A stretch of DNA of 46,903 nucleotides, from contig NZ_QICL01000033.1 of assembly GCF_003201355.1 (NCBI RefSeq), positions 1 to 46,903 on the forward strand, read 5' to 3'. The notes beneath the pieces are model-generated. The model had not been told where the DNA came from. It ran no database searches and worked only from the letters and a program-made list of their open reading frames with translations. Below, in pieces: positions 32,809 through 42,086 of this stretch; position 1 is the first letter of the stretch, and each line of letters starts with the position of its first letter. Source of the stretch: Indolivaga alginatilytica. GTDB taxonomy: Bacteria; Bacteroidota; Bacteroidia; Bacteroidales; Dysgonomonadaceae. A program made the translations under genes and the position numbers.

Positions 32809-35799
32809 TTAAAATGTAAGATCGAGACCAAACATAACCGACCCCATATTCGGGAATGCGAAACTATCGGTTCCTCTATCCCATACATCATTATTGATAA
32901 ACTGAGGATCTAATCCGCTGTATTTAGTGAAGGTTATCAGGTTACTTCCTGTTGCATATACCCGAAGGGCTTCAATACCCAGATTTTTTATCAACTTCTT
33001 ATCGAAAGTATATCCCATTTGAATATATTGTGAGCGGAAAAACGAACCGTTCTCCAAATATCTGTCGCTGGCATAGGTATTACGTGCATCCCCGTAAATA
33101 ATCCGCGGTGTATTCGAGTTTGGATTTATTTGATAAGGCTCATCTCCTTTTTTGAAATTCAGGTAGTTCGAATTATCTGCAAAGTAAGTCCCCTGCCATT
33201 TAGTTACATTATATATATCATTTCCGAATTGACCATACCACATCATCGAGAAATCCCAATTTCTCCAATTACCGGTGAAAGTTAAAGCCAGTTGTACTTT
33301 TGCCCACGGATTACCTACTATCTGACGGTCATTGGCAGTGATAGCCGCATTGTCGTCGGTATCGACATAAATAACATCTCCAAGCTGAGGTCGTTTATCG
33401 CCGATAAGAATTGGTGTTCCGTTTGATGATACATAATTATCTATCTGTGCCTGTGTTTTAAAAATCCCTTCGGTTTTATACAAATAATACATCGATAAAG
33501 GTTCTCCTTCCTTTGATTTTGTCAGACCCGAGTAATTTACACCTCTGCCATAACCCAAATCTAATACCTTGTTATTAAGTGTCGTTAAATTAGTCACTAT
33601 CCCATAGTTAAACTCTCCGATTTTGTCTCTCCAGTTCGCTGTAAACTCGAAGCCTTTATTTCTTAAGCTGGCAGCATTAGCCATAGGTGCGCCTTCCTGA
33701 TTACCTGTTGAGATGGCAATAGGCATAGTGGTCAATATATCTCTGGATGTAGCATAATAGTATTCAACACTTGCTGTTAAGCGTTGATTCAGAAAAGCGG
33801 CATCAAACCCAACGTTTACGGTTTCTTTGGTTTCCCATTTCAAATCCGAATTGACTATTTTAACCTGAGCCGCTGCCGAAACTAATTTTCCTCCGATTAC
33901 CGTTACCATACTTTGATTGATTGTCCCCAAATAATCCCAGTTTCCGATAGCAGCATTACCCAAACGACCCCAGTTTCCACGAAGTTTGAAATCTTCGATC
34001 CACGATACATTGAAAAATTTCTCCTGAGATATTCTCCAAGCTCCCGATATAGACGGAAAATTCCCCCAACGATTTTCTTTCGATAAACGAGATGTACCAT
34101 CTCTACGCATTGTTCCTGTTAAATAATATTTATTGTCATAATTATAGTTGAATCTACCCAAATAGGAAATCATCGAATTTGCTCTGATACTGTTAAAGTT
34201 CTGTTGATTGCTTTGTCCGGCATCCAATACTGTTAAATAGCTTCCTCCCACCAATGGAAAGTTAAGACGCGAACCTCCTACAGTTTCCCATTTATAGGTT
34301 TGATAAGTAAGACCTGCCAATGCATCGATATGATGTTTTCCGAAATTTTTATTGAAGTTCACCGTATGTTCCAAAAGCCTGTTATATGTATTAGTTCTTT
34401 CTTTAAGACCTTCGGGGTTACGATGCTCCTGATTACGTTGCCAGTTACCTTCGCCCCTGAACCACGATTTTTCCCAGAAATAGTAATCGATACCGGCATT
34501 CAACTTATACGAAAGATAAGGAAGGGGTTTGAATTCTAACCAGACTGCACCATTGAGCCTGTGTTGAATTTCCCTTTGACGTTCGAGAGTTTCGCGGGCT
34601 ATAGGATTTACAGCGAATGTATTTGCATTAGTGTCTCCATAACCAAATCCACCGGGATTATTTTCATCATAAACCGGAATGGTAGGAAGCAGTCTCATAA
34701 CATCGTTATAAGGATTTGTTTGTAAAGGATCTTTGTCTGTAGCCGAGAATGCAAGGCTTTGTCCGAAAGAGAAAAGTCCTTTCTTTCCATCGGTATTTAC
34801 CCTGAAGCTATATCTATCGAAATCATTTCCAAACGAAACCCCTTTGTGGTTGAAGTAACCTCCCGATACAAAATAACCGCCATGCTCTCCTCCTCCCGAT
34901 AAGGATACATTATAATCCTGGATAACACCTGTTCTGAATACAGCATCCTGCCAGTTAGTATCATAGTTGGAATGTTGTTGCAGACCTTCATTCCAGCTTC
35001 CGTTAGCAATTCCTTCGGTATATGCCAAATCGTTATATTTCTTATAATTGGCTGCATCCATCAGGTCGTAGCGAGGAGTCCACTCCATGGTAGCTTTTGC
35101 ATTCACGCTTACTTTCATCGGACCCGATCTTCCTTTCTTTGTAGTTACTATAATTACACCATTGGCTGCACGCGAACCATAAATAGCCGCCGAGGAAGCA
35201 TCTTTCAATACCTGAATAGTTTCAATATCCGATGGATTAAAGTCTATTCCCGGATTCATGATCATACCATCTACAATCCAAAGCGGAGTGCGGTCGCTAA
35301 GCGTCCCTACCCCTCTGATCTCTATGGAAGCATCTTCTCCTGCTCTACCACTACTACGGACATTTACCCCCGTAGCCAGCCCTTGCATCTGAGTAGCAAT
35401 AGTTCCGGCTGCACTTTTTCTCATTTCCTTAGTATCCACTACTGAAACAGCACCTGTGAGGTCTGCCTTTCGGATTGTTTGATATCCGATAACGACTACT
35501 TCATCCAAGTCTGCCGCATTTTCTTTGAGAGTAATATTGAGAGGCGCTCCATTGTAGACTACCTCCTGAGTAGTAAGACCTAGAAAAGAAAAGACTAACG
35601 TTTGTCCTCTTTCTCCCGATAGACCGAACTTACCATCCATGTCTGTAACGGTTCCGGTCGTGGTACCTTTAATTTTCACATATACGCCGATGAGTGGATT
35701 GCTTTCTACGTCTACCACCTTTCCGGTAATGTTTACATTCTGAGCACAAACGGCTAGTGTAAACATACTTAGCATAAGAATTAATAATTTTTTCATCAT
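32809..35799 (-). CDS. susC: SusC/RagA-type TonB-dependent outer-membrane transporter (second PUL)
   Basis: A 996-residue transporter: signal peptide (1-19), carboxypeptidase-regulatory-like domain (NITGKVVDVESNPLIGVYVK), TonB box region DEVVVIGYQTIRKADLTG, plug (IRGVGTLSDRTPLWIVDG; AIYGSRAANGVIIVTTKKG) and a long barrel ending MFGLDLTF. The start is ATG 35799 or the next ATG at 35796. It pairs with the downstream SusD. Upstream 177 bases hold the second 57-bp repeat and a short palindrome. Confidence 0.95.
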   Translation of the reverse strand: MMKKLLILMLSMFTLAVCAQNVNITGKVVDVESNPLIGVYVKIKGTTTGTVTDMDGKFGLSGERGQTLVFSFLGLTTQEVVYNGAPLNITLKENAADLDEVVVIGYQTIRKADLTGAVSVVDTKEMRKSAAGTIATQMQGLATGVNVRSSGRAGEDASIEIRGVGTLSDRTPLWIVDGMIMNPGIDFNPSDIETIQVLKDASSAAIYGSRAANGVIIVTTKKGRSGPMKVSVNAKATMEWTPRYDLMDAANYKKYNDLAYTEGIANGSWNEGLQQHSNYDTNWQDAVFRTGVIQDYNVSLSGGGEHGGYFVSGGYFNHKGVSFGNDFDRYSFRVNTDGKKGLFSFGQSLAFSATDKDPLQTNPYNDVMRLLPTIPVYDENNPGGFGYGDTNANTFAVNPIARETLERQREIQHRLNGAVWLEFKPLPYLSYKLNAGIDYYFWEKSWFRGEGNWQRNQEHRNPEGLKERTNTYNRLLEHTVNFNKNFGKHHIDALAGLTYQTYKWETVGGSRLNFPLVGGSYLTVLDAGQSNQQNFNSIRANSMISYLGRFNYNYDNKYYLTGTMRRDGTSRLSKENRWGNFPSISGAWRISQEKFFNVSWIEDFKLRGNWGRLGNAAIGNWDYLGTINQSMVTVIGGKLVSAAAQVKIVNSDLKWETKETVNVGFDAAFLNQRLTASVEYYYATSRDILTTMPIAISTGNQEGAPMANAASLRNKGFEFTANWRDKIGEFNYGIVTNLTTLNNKVLDLGYGRGVNYSGLTKSKEGEPLSMYYLYKTEGIFKTQAQIDNYVSSNGTPILIGDKRPQLGDVIYVDTDDNAAITANDRQIVGNPWAKVQLALTFTGNWRNWDFSMMWYGQFGNDIYNVTKWQGTYFADNSNYLNFKKGDEPYQINPNSNTPRIIYGDARNTYASDRYLENGSFFRSQYIQMGYTFDKKLIKNLGIEALRVYATGSNLITFTKYSGLDPQFINNDVWDRGTDSFAFPNMGSVMFGLDLTF

Positions 35800-35887
35800 C
35801 TGATTAGATTTTATTAGATAAACAAAGGGTACTTACTGCCCAAATTATATGGGTAGCAAATCGTAATTAAAATAGAGATTAAGATTA

Positions 35888-35900
35888 AGGTCTATGACCT
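35888..35900. repeat. Short palindrome AGGTCTATGACCT
   Basis: A 13-bp near-palindrome, preceded by GATTA as at 31191, lying 89 bases upstream of susC and close to the 57-bp repeat. Confidence 0.55.
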
Positions 35901-35915
35901 ATTTGTTTCTTGGGT

Positions 35916-35972
35916 GTAGGGGCGAACCTATGTGTTCGCCCGCAGAGGACAGACACATAGGTCTGCTCCTAC
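35916..35972. repeat. 57-bp palindromic repeat, copy 2 (inverted relative to copy 1)
   Basis: It begins GTAGGGGCGAACCTATGTGT and ends ACATAGGTCTGCTCCTAC. Its reverse complement matches copy 1 at 53 of 57 positions. It lies between the GH2 stop and susC and may lower read-through or stabilise the upstream message. Confidence 0.85.
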
Positions 35973-35976
35973 AAAC

Positions 35977-37785
35977 TTACCTATCTAAAGAACTACATAT
36001 TTCTTGGTTAACTTTTCGGGTACGTGCTTCATCTAATTTAATAACCTTGCGGTCATAGGTCATCAATCCGTTTACTTCACCTTCCACATCAGTAGTTTGA
36101 GTATAAACAGCTGCAGAAAATCCTGCTTTTATCAATTTTTTCAGAGTTTCGCCATACTTTACATATTCATCAGTAACTTCTTTCGAATTCTTGAATTGCA
36201 CATATCCCCAATTTTTATCGGGCTGCCACAAGTGACCTTCGAGAGGAAGCCCAATACCACCATATTCACCTAACACCGTTGGTCTTTCGGCATCATATAA
36301 ATAAAGTTCGGGTCCCGGATAATTATGTAAATCGAGCATATCGCCTGTGCGGTAGTGATTACCTCCACTTGCAGGATTTACCAAACGTGAAGGGTCATAA
36401 TTTTTAGTCCATTCGGCAGTTTCAACTGTTTTGAACTGCCCCCAAGCCTCATTAAATGGAACCCATGTTACAATAGATGGGTATGAAACAAGATAGTCCA
36501 TAATATCTTTCCATTCTTTGTAATAGTTCGCTTCTGATTCGCCTGAACGGATCAATTCACTTCCATTAAAATACTGACGGTTTTGCCATTGTGGCGATTT
36601 ATCTCCATTAGGCATATCCTGCCAAACAAGTATCCCCAATCGGTCGCAATGGGTATACCAACGGGCAGGTTCTACTTTTACGTGTTTGCGGATCATATTA
36701 AACCCAAAGTCTTTTGTTTTTTGGATATCATATACCAAAGCCTCATCTGTTGGAGCGGTGTATAATCCGTCGGGCCACCAGCCTTGATCGAGTGGTCCAA
36801 ATTGGAAGTAGTCTTTATTGTTCAACTGTATACGTACAATTCCGTGATCGTCTCTTTTGGTCGAAATCTTACGCATAGCGGCGTAACTATTCACCTTATC
36901 TACCAATTGCCCATTGGCATACAAATTAATTTCAAGATTGTATAAGAAAGGAGATTCGGGTGACCATAGTTGCATATCGGGAAGAGGAATATTCAATTGT
37001 TGCCCTACTGCTCCTTTCGCTTTTGCTACAATGGATGAGCCATTTTTCACTACGACTTCTACAATATCAGCTGATACCGTTTTTTCGGTAGCAACATCTA
37101 TGGATAGTTTTTTAGTATCAATATTAGGAATCGTTTTTATTGAAGCTATATGTTGGGCATTAACCGGCTCTAACCAAACAGTTTGCCAAATGCCCGAAAC
37201 GGGAGTGTACCAGATACCTTCGGGTTTGGAGTTTTGTTTGCCTACAGGTTGAAAACCCTCGGTTGTAGGATCCCATACTTTGACTACTAATTTTTGATTG
37301 CCTGATGTTAAGAAGGGAGTTATATCAAACGAGAAAGGAGTATAACCACCCGTGTGGGTTCCTATTTTAACATCATTGAGATATACTTCTGTTTTCCAAT
37401 CTACTGCCCCAAAATGTAATAGAATCGTTTTGTTCTTCCAGTTCGAAGGAACAGTAAACGAACGTTTATACCAGAGTTCGTTATCTTTTCCGAGTTCTTT
37501 TTGAACTCCCGAAAGGCTCGATTCCACTGCAAACGGTACAAGTATTTTACCATCGTACTTTTGAGGCTCGTTTTGTCCATTGGGTAATATTGCATACTCC
37601 CACAAACCGTTGAGGTTTGTCCACTCCGAACGTTCCATTATAGGACGAGGATATTCAGGCAATACACTATTTACGTCAATGGTCTGTGCCCACTTCGTCT
37701 TTATTTTATCTCCCATCGGTTTCCACTGTGCAAACAGCCCGATGCAAGATATCATCATTGAGAATAATAAAAAGTTTCTTTTCAT
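35977..37785 (-). CDS. GH2-family glycoside hydrolase (beta-galactosidase type)
   Basis: A 602-residue secreted enzyme with signal peptide MKRNFLLFSMMISCIGLFAQ. It has a sugar-binding jelly roll (LWYKRSFTVP, VYLNDVKIGTHTGGYTPFSF), an Ig-like domain (WSPESPFLYNLEI) and a TIM barrel. The acid/base Glu is in WVPFNEAWG and the nucleophile Glu in TVLGEYGG. It lacks the extra C-terminal domains of large LacZ enzymes. Beta-galactosidase is most likely, but GH2 includes glucuronidases, mannosidases and arabinosidases, so the substrate is open. It lies between aldose 1-epimerase and SusC genes. Confidence 0.85.
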   Translation of the reverse strand: MKRNFLLFSMMISCIGLFAQWKPMGDKIKTKWAQTIDVNSVLPEYPRPIMERSEWTNLNGLWEYAILPNGQNEPQKYDGKILVPFAVESSLSGVQKELGKDNELWYKRSFTVPSNWKNKTILLHFGAVDWKTEVYLNDVKIGTHTGGYTPFSFDITPFLTSGNQKLVVKVWDPTTEGFQPVGKQNSKPEGIWYTPVSGIWQTVWLEPVNAQHIASIKTIPNIDTKKLSIDVATEKTVSADIVEVVVKNGSSIVAKAKGAVGQQLNIPLPDMQLWSPESPFLYNLEINLYANGQLVDKVNSYAAMRKISTKRDDHGIVRIQLNNKDYFQFGPLDQGWWPDGLYTAPTDEALVYDIQKTKDFGFNMIRKHVKVEPARWYTHCDRLGILVWQDMPNGDKSPQWQNRQYFNGSELIRSGESEANYYKEWKDIMDYLVSYPSIVTWVPFNEAWGQFKTVETAEWTKNYDPSRLVNPASGGNHYRTGDMLDLHNYPGPELYLYDAERPTVLGEYGGIGLPLEGHLWQPDKNWGYVQFKNSKEVTDEYVKYGETLKKLIKAGFSAAVYTQTTDVEGEVNGLMTYDRKVIKLDEARTRKVNQEICSSLDR

Positions 37786-37812
37786 GGTTATTATATTTCT
37801 AGCGTATAAGGT

Positions 37813-38955
37813 TTATTTATTTATCGAAAACTTATAGATACATGTTTGTGTATATGTTTCTCTCGGATTTAAACGTGTTGTAGGGAAATTAGCATGATTA
37901 GGGCTATCGGGGAAATGTTGCGTTTCAAGAGCAAAAGCCTCTCTATATTTCAATGGCTTGCCGGTTTTCCCTGCAACTTTTCCGTCAAAAAAGTTACCGC
38001 TATAAAATTGCAATCCGGGTTGATCCGACCATACTTCCATCTTTCTGCCGCTTGAAGGCTCATAGATAGAAGCTACAAGTTCTACATCTTTAGCCGTTTT
38101 CCGGTCTATCACCCAATTGTGATCATAACCTGCACCGTTTTTCAGTTGCTCATTTTCGGCATTTATTCTTTCGCCAATAACAGTTGGTTTTCTAAAATCG
38201 AAGGGAGTACCCTCTACGCTTGCTATTTCTCCTGATGGAATTAATACACTATCAACAGGAGTTGTATTGCTTGCATTAATCGTTAAGATATGATCTGTAA
38301 TAGTTCCGTTTCCTTCTCCTTTAAGATTGAAAAGGCCGTGATGAGACAGGTTGATTACAGTTGCTCTATCTGTAGTTGCAGCGTAAGTTATTTTAAATTC
38401 GTTTTCGGGTGTAAGCACATAAGTCAGACTTAATTTCATAGTTCCGGGAAAACCTTCTTCTCCGTTGGGCGAAACATACGACATCTGTATTTCGTTGTCA
38501 GTCACTTTATCCACATTCCACACAACCATATCGAGTCCTTTCAATCCTCCATGCAATGTTTGCCCATTGTTATTGATTGGTAGTTGATATGTGGTTCCAT
38601 CTAATTCGAATTGCCCTTTTGCGATACGATTGGCATAACGTCCGACAACAGGTCCCAAGAAACGCTCTCCTTTGTTGTTAATATATCTGTCGATAGTTTC
38701 GTAACCGAGTACAACATCTTCGTATTTTCCGTTCTTATCGGGAACCCAAAGTGTAACCACTCTGGCTCCTAAGTTGGTAACCTGCATAGTTAATCCACTT
38801 GATGATTTCAAGGTATATAGGGCAACTGCCTTACCATCTACCTCTGTTTTAAAAGCTGATTCGCTCAATAAAGGAAGTTCTTGATTTGGTTGTTTATTAC
38901 ATGATAACAAACCAATTAAGAGACTTAAGTAAATAAATGTTTTCATGTTTTTCAT
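37813..38955 (-). CDS. galM: Aldose 1-epimerase (mutarotase), exported lipoprotein
   Basis: A 380-residue mutarotase that interconverts alpha and beta anomers of free sugars such as galactose or arabinose. The lipobox ends LLSC (Cys19 from the first ATG), so it is exported. Family motifs are GRYANRIAKGQFELDGTTYQL, seen here as GRYANRIAKG, LHGG near 125, the catalytic His in LSHHGLFNL and Glu in FALETQHFPDSPN. The second ATG at 38946 is also possible. Its start overlaps the upstream GH43 stop by four bases, so the genes are translationally coupled. Confidence 0.92.
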   Translation of the reverse strand: MKNMKTFIYLSLLIGLLSCNKQPNQELPLLSESAFKTEVDGKAVALYTLKSSSGLTMQVTNLGARVVTLWVPDKNGKYEDVVLGYETIDRYINNKGERFLGPVVGRYANRIAKGQFELDGTTYQLPINNNGQTLHGGLKGLDMVVWNVDKVTDNEIQMSYVSPNGEEGFPGTMKLSLTYVLTPENEFKITYAATTDRATVINLSHHGLFNLKGEGNGTITDHILTINASNTTPVDSVLIPSGEIASVEGTPFDFRKPTVIGERINAENEQLKNGAGYDHNWVIDRKTAKDVELVASIYEPSSGRKMEVWSDQPGLQFYSGNFFDGKVAGKTGKPLKYREAFALETQHFPDSPNHANFPTTRLNPRETYTQTCIYKFSINK

Positions 38956-39965
38956 TGTTGAATTTCAAATACAGGTTTTGATGCAGATAGAGAAGGACTT
39001 CCGCCTTCAATATAAGGCCAGTTATTACTATCCCATTTCACTTGATCAAGCAATAGCACCCTACCCTGCGGATTTTTCACATCCACACCATGATAAAATA
39101 TCCAATCGTTGCCAGCCTGATCTTGTACTATTTCGGAACAGTGCCCATTGCCAACAAAACGGTTATTGCTATTGATTACTATGTTGTATCCATTATCGAG
39201 CATGCTTTTTCCATCCTTATCGACATAAGGTCCCATAAGAGATTCTGATCGTCCGACAACCAGTTTATAGGTACTGTTAACTCCCTCGCAACAAGTGCCG
39301 ATGGATGCAAACAGGTAATAGTAGTTGCCTTTTTTATGTATGTAAGTACCCTCGAAAGCTGTTCCTGCAATGTGTTTCTTTTCCGCACCTTCTTTTAAGG
39401 TAAGTCCGTCATTGCTTAATTCTATGCCATAGATACCTCTGAAACTACCCCAAAACAGGTATTTTTTTCCGCCATCTTCGATATAGAAAGGGTCGATTGA
39501 ATTTGTCACACCAATTTCATTACTTCTGAAAAGTTTACCTTTATCGGTAAAAGGTCCTGAAGGACTGTCGGCAACAGCGACTCCAATTCCGCAAGTTTCT
39601 TCACCTCCCCAAACCGACATGGAATAATACAGCACATATTTATCGTTTATATAATTAATATCAGGCGCCCAAAGGCCTCCTTTAGGTTCAAAATCGGGAC
39701 GGCTATTGTCGGTGAAAACTGTTCCTACAAAACTCCAGCTGGTTAAATCTTTTGATTTATAGATGGGCATATTGCGTACATCTTCTGTTGCATACAGGTA
39801 GAAATACCCGTCATTTGCTTTAATAATGGTAGGATCGGGCAAACTTCTTGCTATCACCGGATTCGAATATGTAGCAGTTTCAGGTGCAGGAGCGGAATCA
39901 TTATTATTCGCTGAACAAGCCGCTAAACTGACCAATGTAAACAGATATAAAAGAGTTTTTCTCAT
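38952..39965 (-). CDS. GH43-family glycoside hydrolase lipoprotein (arabinanase/arabinosidase type)
   Basis: A 337-residue lipoprotein (lipobox LAAC, Cys17, then SANNNDSAP). The five-bladed propeller shows DPTIIKANDGYFYLYAT with the general-base Asp, DPFYIEDGGKKYLFWGSF with the second Asp, FEGTYIHKKGNYYYLFAS with the acid Glu, and NGHCSEIVQDQAGNDWIFYH in the last blade. The closest type is arabinan-active GH43. It fits cleavage of arabinose-containing side chains, but the linkage is not proven. It is cotranscribed with the aldose epimerase gene. Confidence 0.88.
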   Translation of the reverse strand: MRKTLLYLFTLVSLAACSANNNDSAPAPETATYSNPVIARSLPDPTIIKANDGYFYLYATEDVRNMPIYKSKDLTSWSFVGTVFTDNSRPDFEPKGGLWAPDINYINDKYVLYYSMSVWGGEETCGIGVAVADSPSGPFTDKGKLFRSNEIGVTNSIDPFYIEDGGKKYLFWGSFRGIYGIELSNDGLTLKEGAEKKHIAGTAFEGTYIHKKGNYYYLFASIGTCCEGVNSTYKLVVGRSESLMGPYVDKDGKSMLDNGYNIVINSNNRFVGNGHCSEIVQDQAGNDWIFYHGVDVKNPQGRVLLLDQVKWDSNNWPYIEGGSPSLSASKPVFEIQQ

Positions 39966-39969
39966 AACA

Positions 39970-41988
39970 TTAGAATTTCTTTTTATTATTGAAATAATTT
40001 TCCACTCGATCGGGACTTAGCATTTGCCATAACGAAGCTACCGTCCAACCCGGTGCAAAGATATCATTGTAGAAGCCTTTTCCGTTTTTACCATAATCCC
40101 AATTGGTATGCTGTACAACTTCGGGATAATAGCCCACTTTAGCTATATCAAACATATGTCCTTTAACGGGCATTAATTGAAGCATTGAACTTTTGATAAT
40201 GGATGAAAATTCGGCGAATCGAGGCTCATTACGTTCCTTTGCCAACCAATCAAGAACGGTTGCAAATTCAAAGATAAAGACATCAATATGGTTGTTTTCG
40301 ACCGAAACATTTCCCCAACCTCTCGATTTGAAACCTACATCGCCCAACATTTGTCCTTGTGCAAAAGGCACATCCCACATGTAGTACCACGAAAGGCTGA
40401 AATAGGCAGCTTGTTTACTCAGGTCAATATAATGCTGTTGCTCTTTTCCTTTCGATACCATTGCCAGATAATACATGGCAGTAGAGGCATATAGTGATGC
40501 TTCCTTATCTTCACAATTAGCATCTAAGGTTGACGAAAAGTAGTCTGCTTTAGAAACCAGTTCTTCTTCAAGATAAAGAGCTGTCTTTTTTGCACTTTCC
40601 AAATATAATTTATTGTTAAAATAGGCATAAGCCATTGTTAACGGTAGAGTTGCCGATGGTGTACTGCCTCCCGATTCATCTACGATTTTGAAATCGTCTT
40701 CAAATTTACGAGGAAAACTTCCGTTTGCTTCCTGTAATTTGAGGAAATTATTCAGCAACGTTTTAATTTTAGCTTCCCATTCGGTATGTTTGCGACCTTT
40801 TCTTTTTTCGTATTCCAAATAATTTAACAAAGCAAAAGCTCCTTCCGATTGACGACGTATGCTGTATACTTTTGTCTCGTCATTATCATCATAATTCACA
40901 AATTCTCTAAAGAATCCCGAAGGGGTAAATCCATATTGCAGATAGCTATCAAATATCGAATTTGCTTTTTCAACCAAATCAGGTTTGTTATTTGCTTCTC
41001 CATATTCCAACGCATTGAATGCATTCAATAAAACACGACCCACAAAACCAACTTCTACCGAGCCTGTACTTTTGCAATCATCGGTACGCATATGTACTCC
41101 CGAGAAATATTTCAGATCGTACTTATCCACATAGCTTTCGTGAAAAAAGTTAGAAAGTATTTCTTTTGCATCGGCTGTCGATAAATGATCTTTTAATTCG
41201 TGAGGTTTTAAGGTATCATATGAGTAATTCCAAACAGAAGCCACAAATTTAGAAAAATCGGCTGCTTTACTCTTTTTGATCACCCAAACTAATTGGCGTG
41301 TTTCACCTTTTTCCAGTTTTTCGAAAGTCTGCACAGCAGGAGCCAGAGTTAGTTTACGGATATATGTTTTAGGTGCTTCACTATACGGAAAACCAAATAC
41401 GAGAGATGATTTACCGCCTTGATTACGAAATCCTGTAAATCCTAAAGATGTTTTACCGGATAGAATAACTTCTCCTTGACTATGGCAAGCCAAACTTTCG
41501 TTCTTAAAATCATCTAAACGCAAAACTGTATAATAAGTTCCTGTTTTCTCGTTGAATATACCGGTTAGAGGTGTGCTTAAACGATCTTCTCTCACCTGCC
41601 AGCTATCGCTTGTATAAAACGATGGTGCTTCTTTAGGTGATCTTAAGTTGCGTCTATACCAAAATCCGGGCATATAGAATTGACAGTCATCGTGATTCAT
41701 CGTTGTATTATAGCTTTCTTCGAAATTATAATACACCAAATCTGTTGCTTTGAGATTAATTATCAACTGTAAGACAGAATCATTCTCGATAATCTGTTCT
41801 TTTATCTCAACAGGTATATTTGCTGTTGAAGTCAGCATACCGTTTTTAGCTTTCAACGGATAAGCTATTGCCGGATTTCCGGGAGATTTTAAGGTTATTT
41901 GAGGTCTCAGGTTATCAGCCATATCGGCTGCATGATTCAATCCGATAGAGGAAATAAATAATGCAATCAGTAATAGTTTCTTTTTCAT
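39970..41988 (-). CDS. Secreted helical-toroid protein, probable new glycosidase-like enzyme
   Basis: A secreted protein of about 672 residues from ATG 41988 (MKKKLLLIAL); the longer frame to 42051 adds 21 residues across a palindrome and is rejected. After a beta-sandwich N-terminal part (about 25-260), paired helices continue to the end: HESYVDKYDLKYFSGVHM, SIRRQSEGAFALLNYLEY, LPLTMAYAYFNN, ASLYASTAMYYLAM, ENNHIDVFIFEFATVLDWL. This alternation looks like an (alpha/alpha)6 toroid, common in glycosidases and lyases. I do not recognise a family with confidence. Its place between two GH43 genes, spaced 4 bases from the downstream one, suggests a glycan-active enzyme. Confidence 0.6.
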   Translation of the reverse strand: MKKKLLLIALFISSIGLNHAADMADNLRPQITLKSPGNPAIAYPLKAKNGMLTSTANIPVEIKEQIIENDSVLQLIINLKATDLVYYNFEESYNTTMNHDDCQFYMPGFWYRRNLRSPKEAPSFYTSDSWQVREDRLSTPLTGIFNEKTGTYYTVLRLDDFKNESLACHSQGEVILSGKTSLGFTGFRNQGGKSSLVFGFPYSEAPKTYIRKLTLAPAVQTFEKLEKGETRQLVWVIKKSKAADFSKFVASVWNYSYDTLKPHELKDHLSTADAKEILSNFFHESYVDKYDLKYFSGVHMRTDDCKSTGSVEVGFVGRVLLNAFNALEYGEANNKPDLVEKANSIFDSYLQYGFTPSGFFREFVNYDDNDETKVYSIRRQSEGAFALLNYLEYEKRKGRKHTEWEAKIKTLLNNFLKLQEANGSFPRKFEDDFKIVDESGGSTPSATLPLTMAYAYFNNKLYLESAKKTALYLEEELVSKADYFSSTLDANCEDKEASLYASTAMYYLAMVSKGKEQQHYIDLSKQAAYFSLSWYYMWDVPFAQGQMLGDVGFKSRGWGNVSVENNHIDVFIFEFATVLDWLAKERNEPRFAEFSSIIKSSMLQLMPVKGHMFDIAKVGYYPEVVQHTNWDYGKNGKGFYNDIFAPGWTVASLWQMLSPDRVENYFNNKKKF

Positions 41989-42011
41989 GTTCTGTATATC
42001 TTCTTTTATTG

Positions 42012-42024
42012 AGGTCTCAGACCT
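42012..42024. repeat. Short palindrome AGGTCTCAGACCT
   Basis: A 13-bp palindrome 24 bases upstream of the helical-toroid gene ATG (41988). It is identical in sequence and nearly identical in spacing to the copy upstream of the large esterase gene. Confidence 0.7.
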
Positions 42025-42086
42025 GTTATTATTTCGGTATCGGGCAGCCACATAAGTCTACCCTTACTTACCATTATTTAATTACT

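Noticed and set aside
34972-35445. A 157-codon plus-strand frame opposite susC
   Set aside because: It is a shadow of the conserved plug-domain coding region on the other strand and has unlikely composition.
41989-42051. 21 extra residues on the helical-toroid protein
   Set aside because: The stretch covers the AGGTCTCAGACCT palindrome, and a clear signal peptide begins at 41988.
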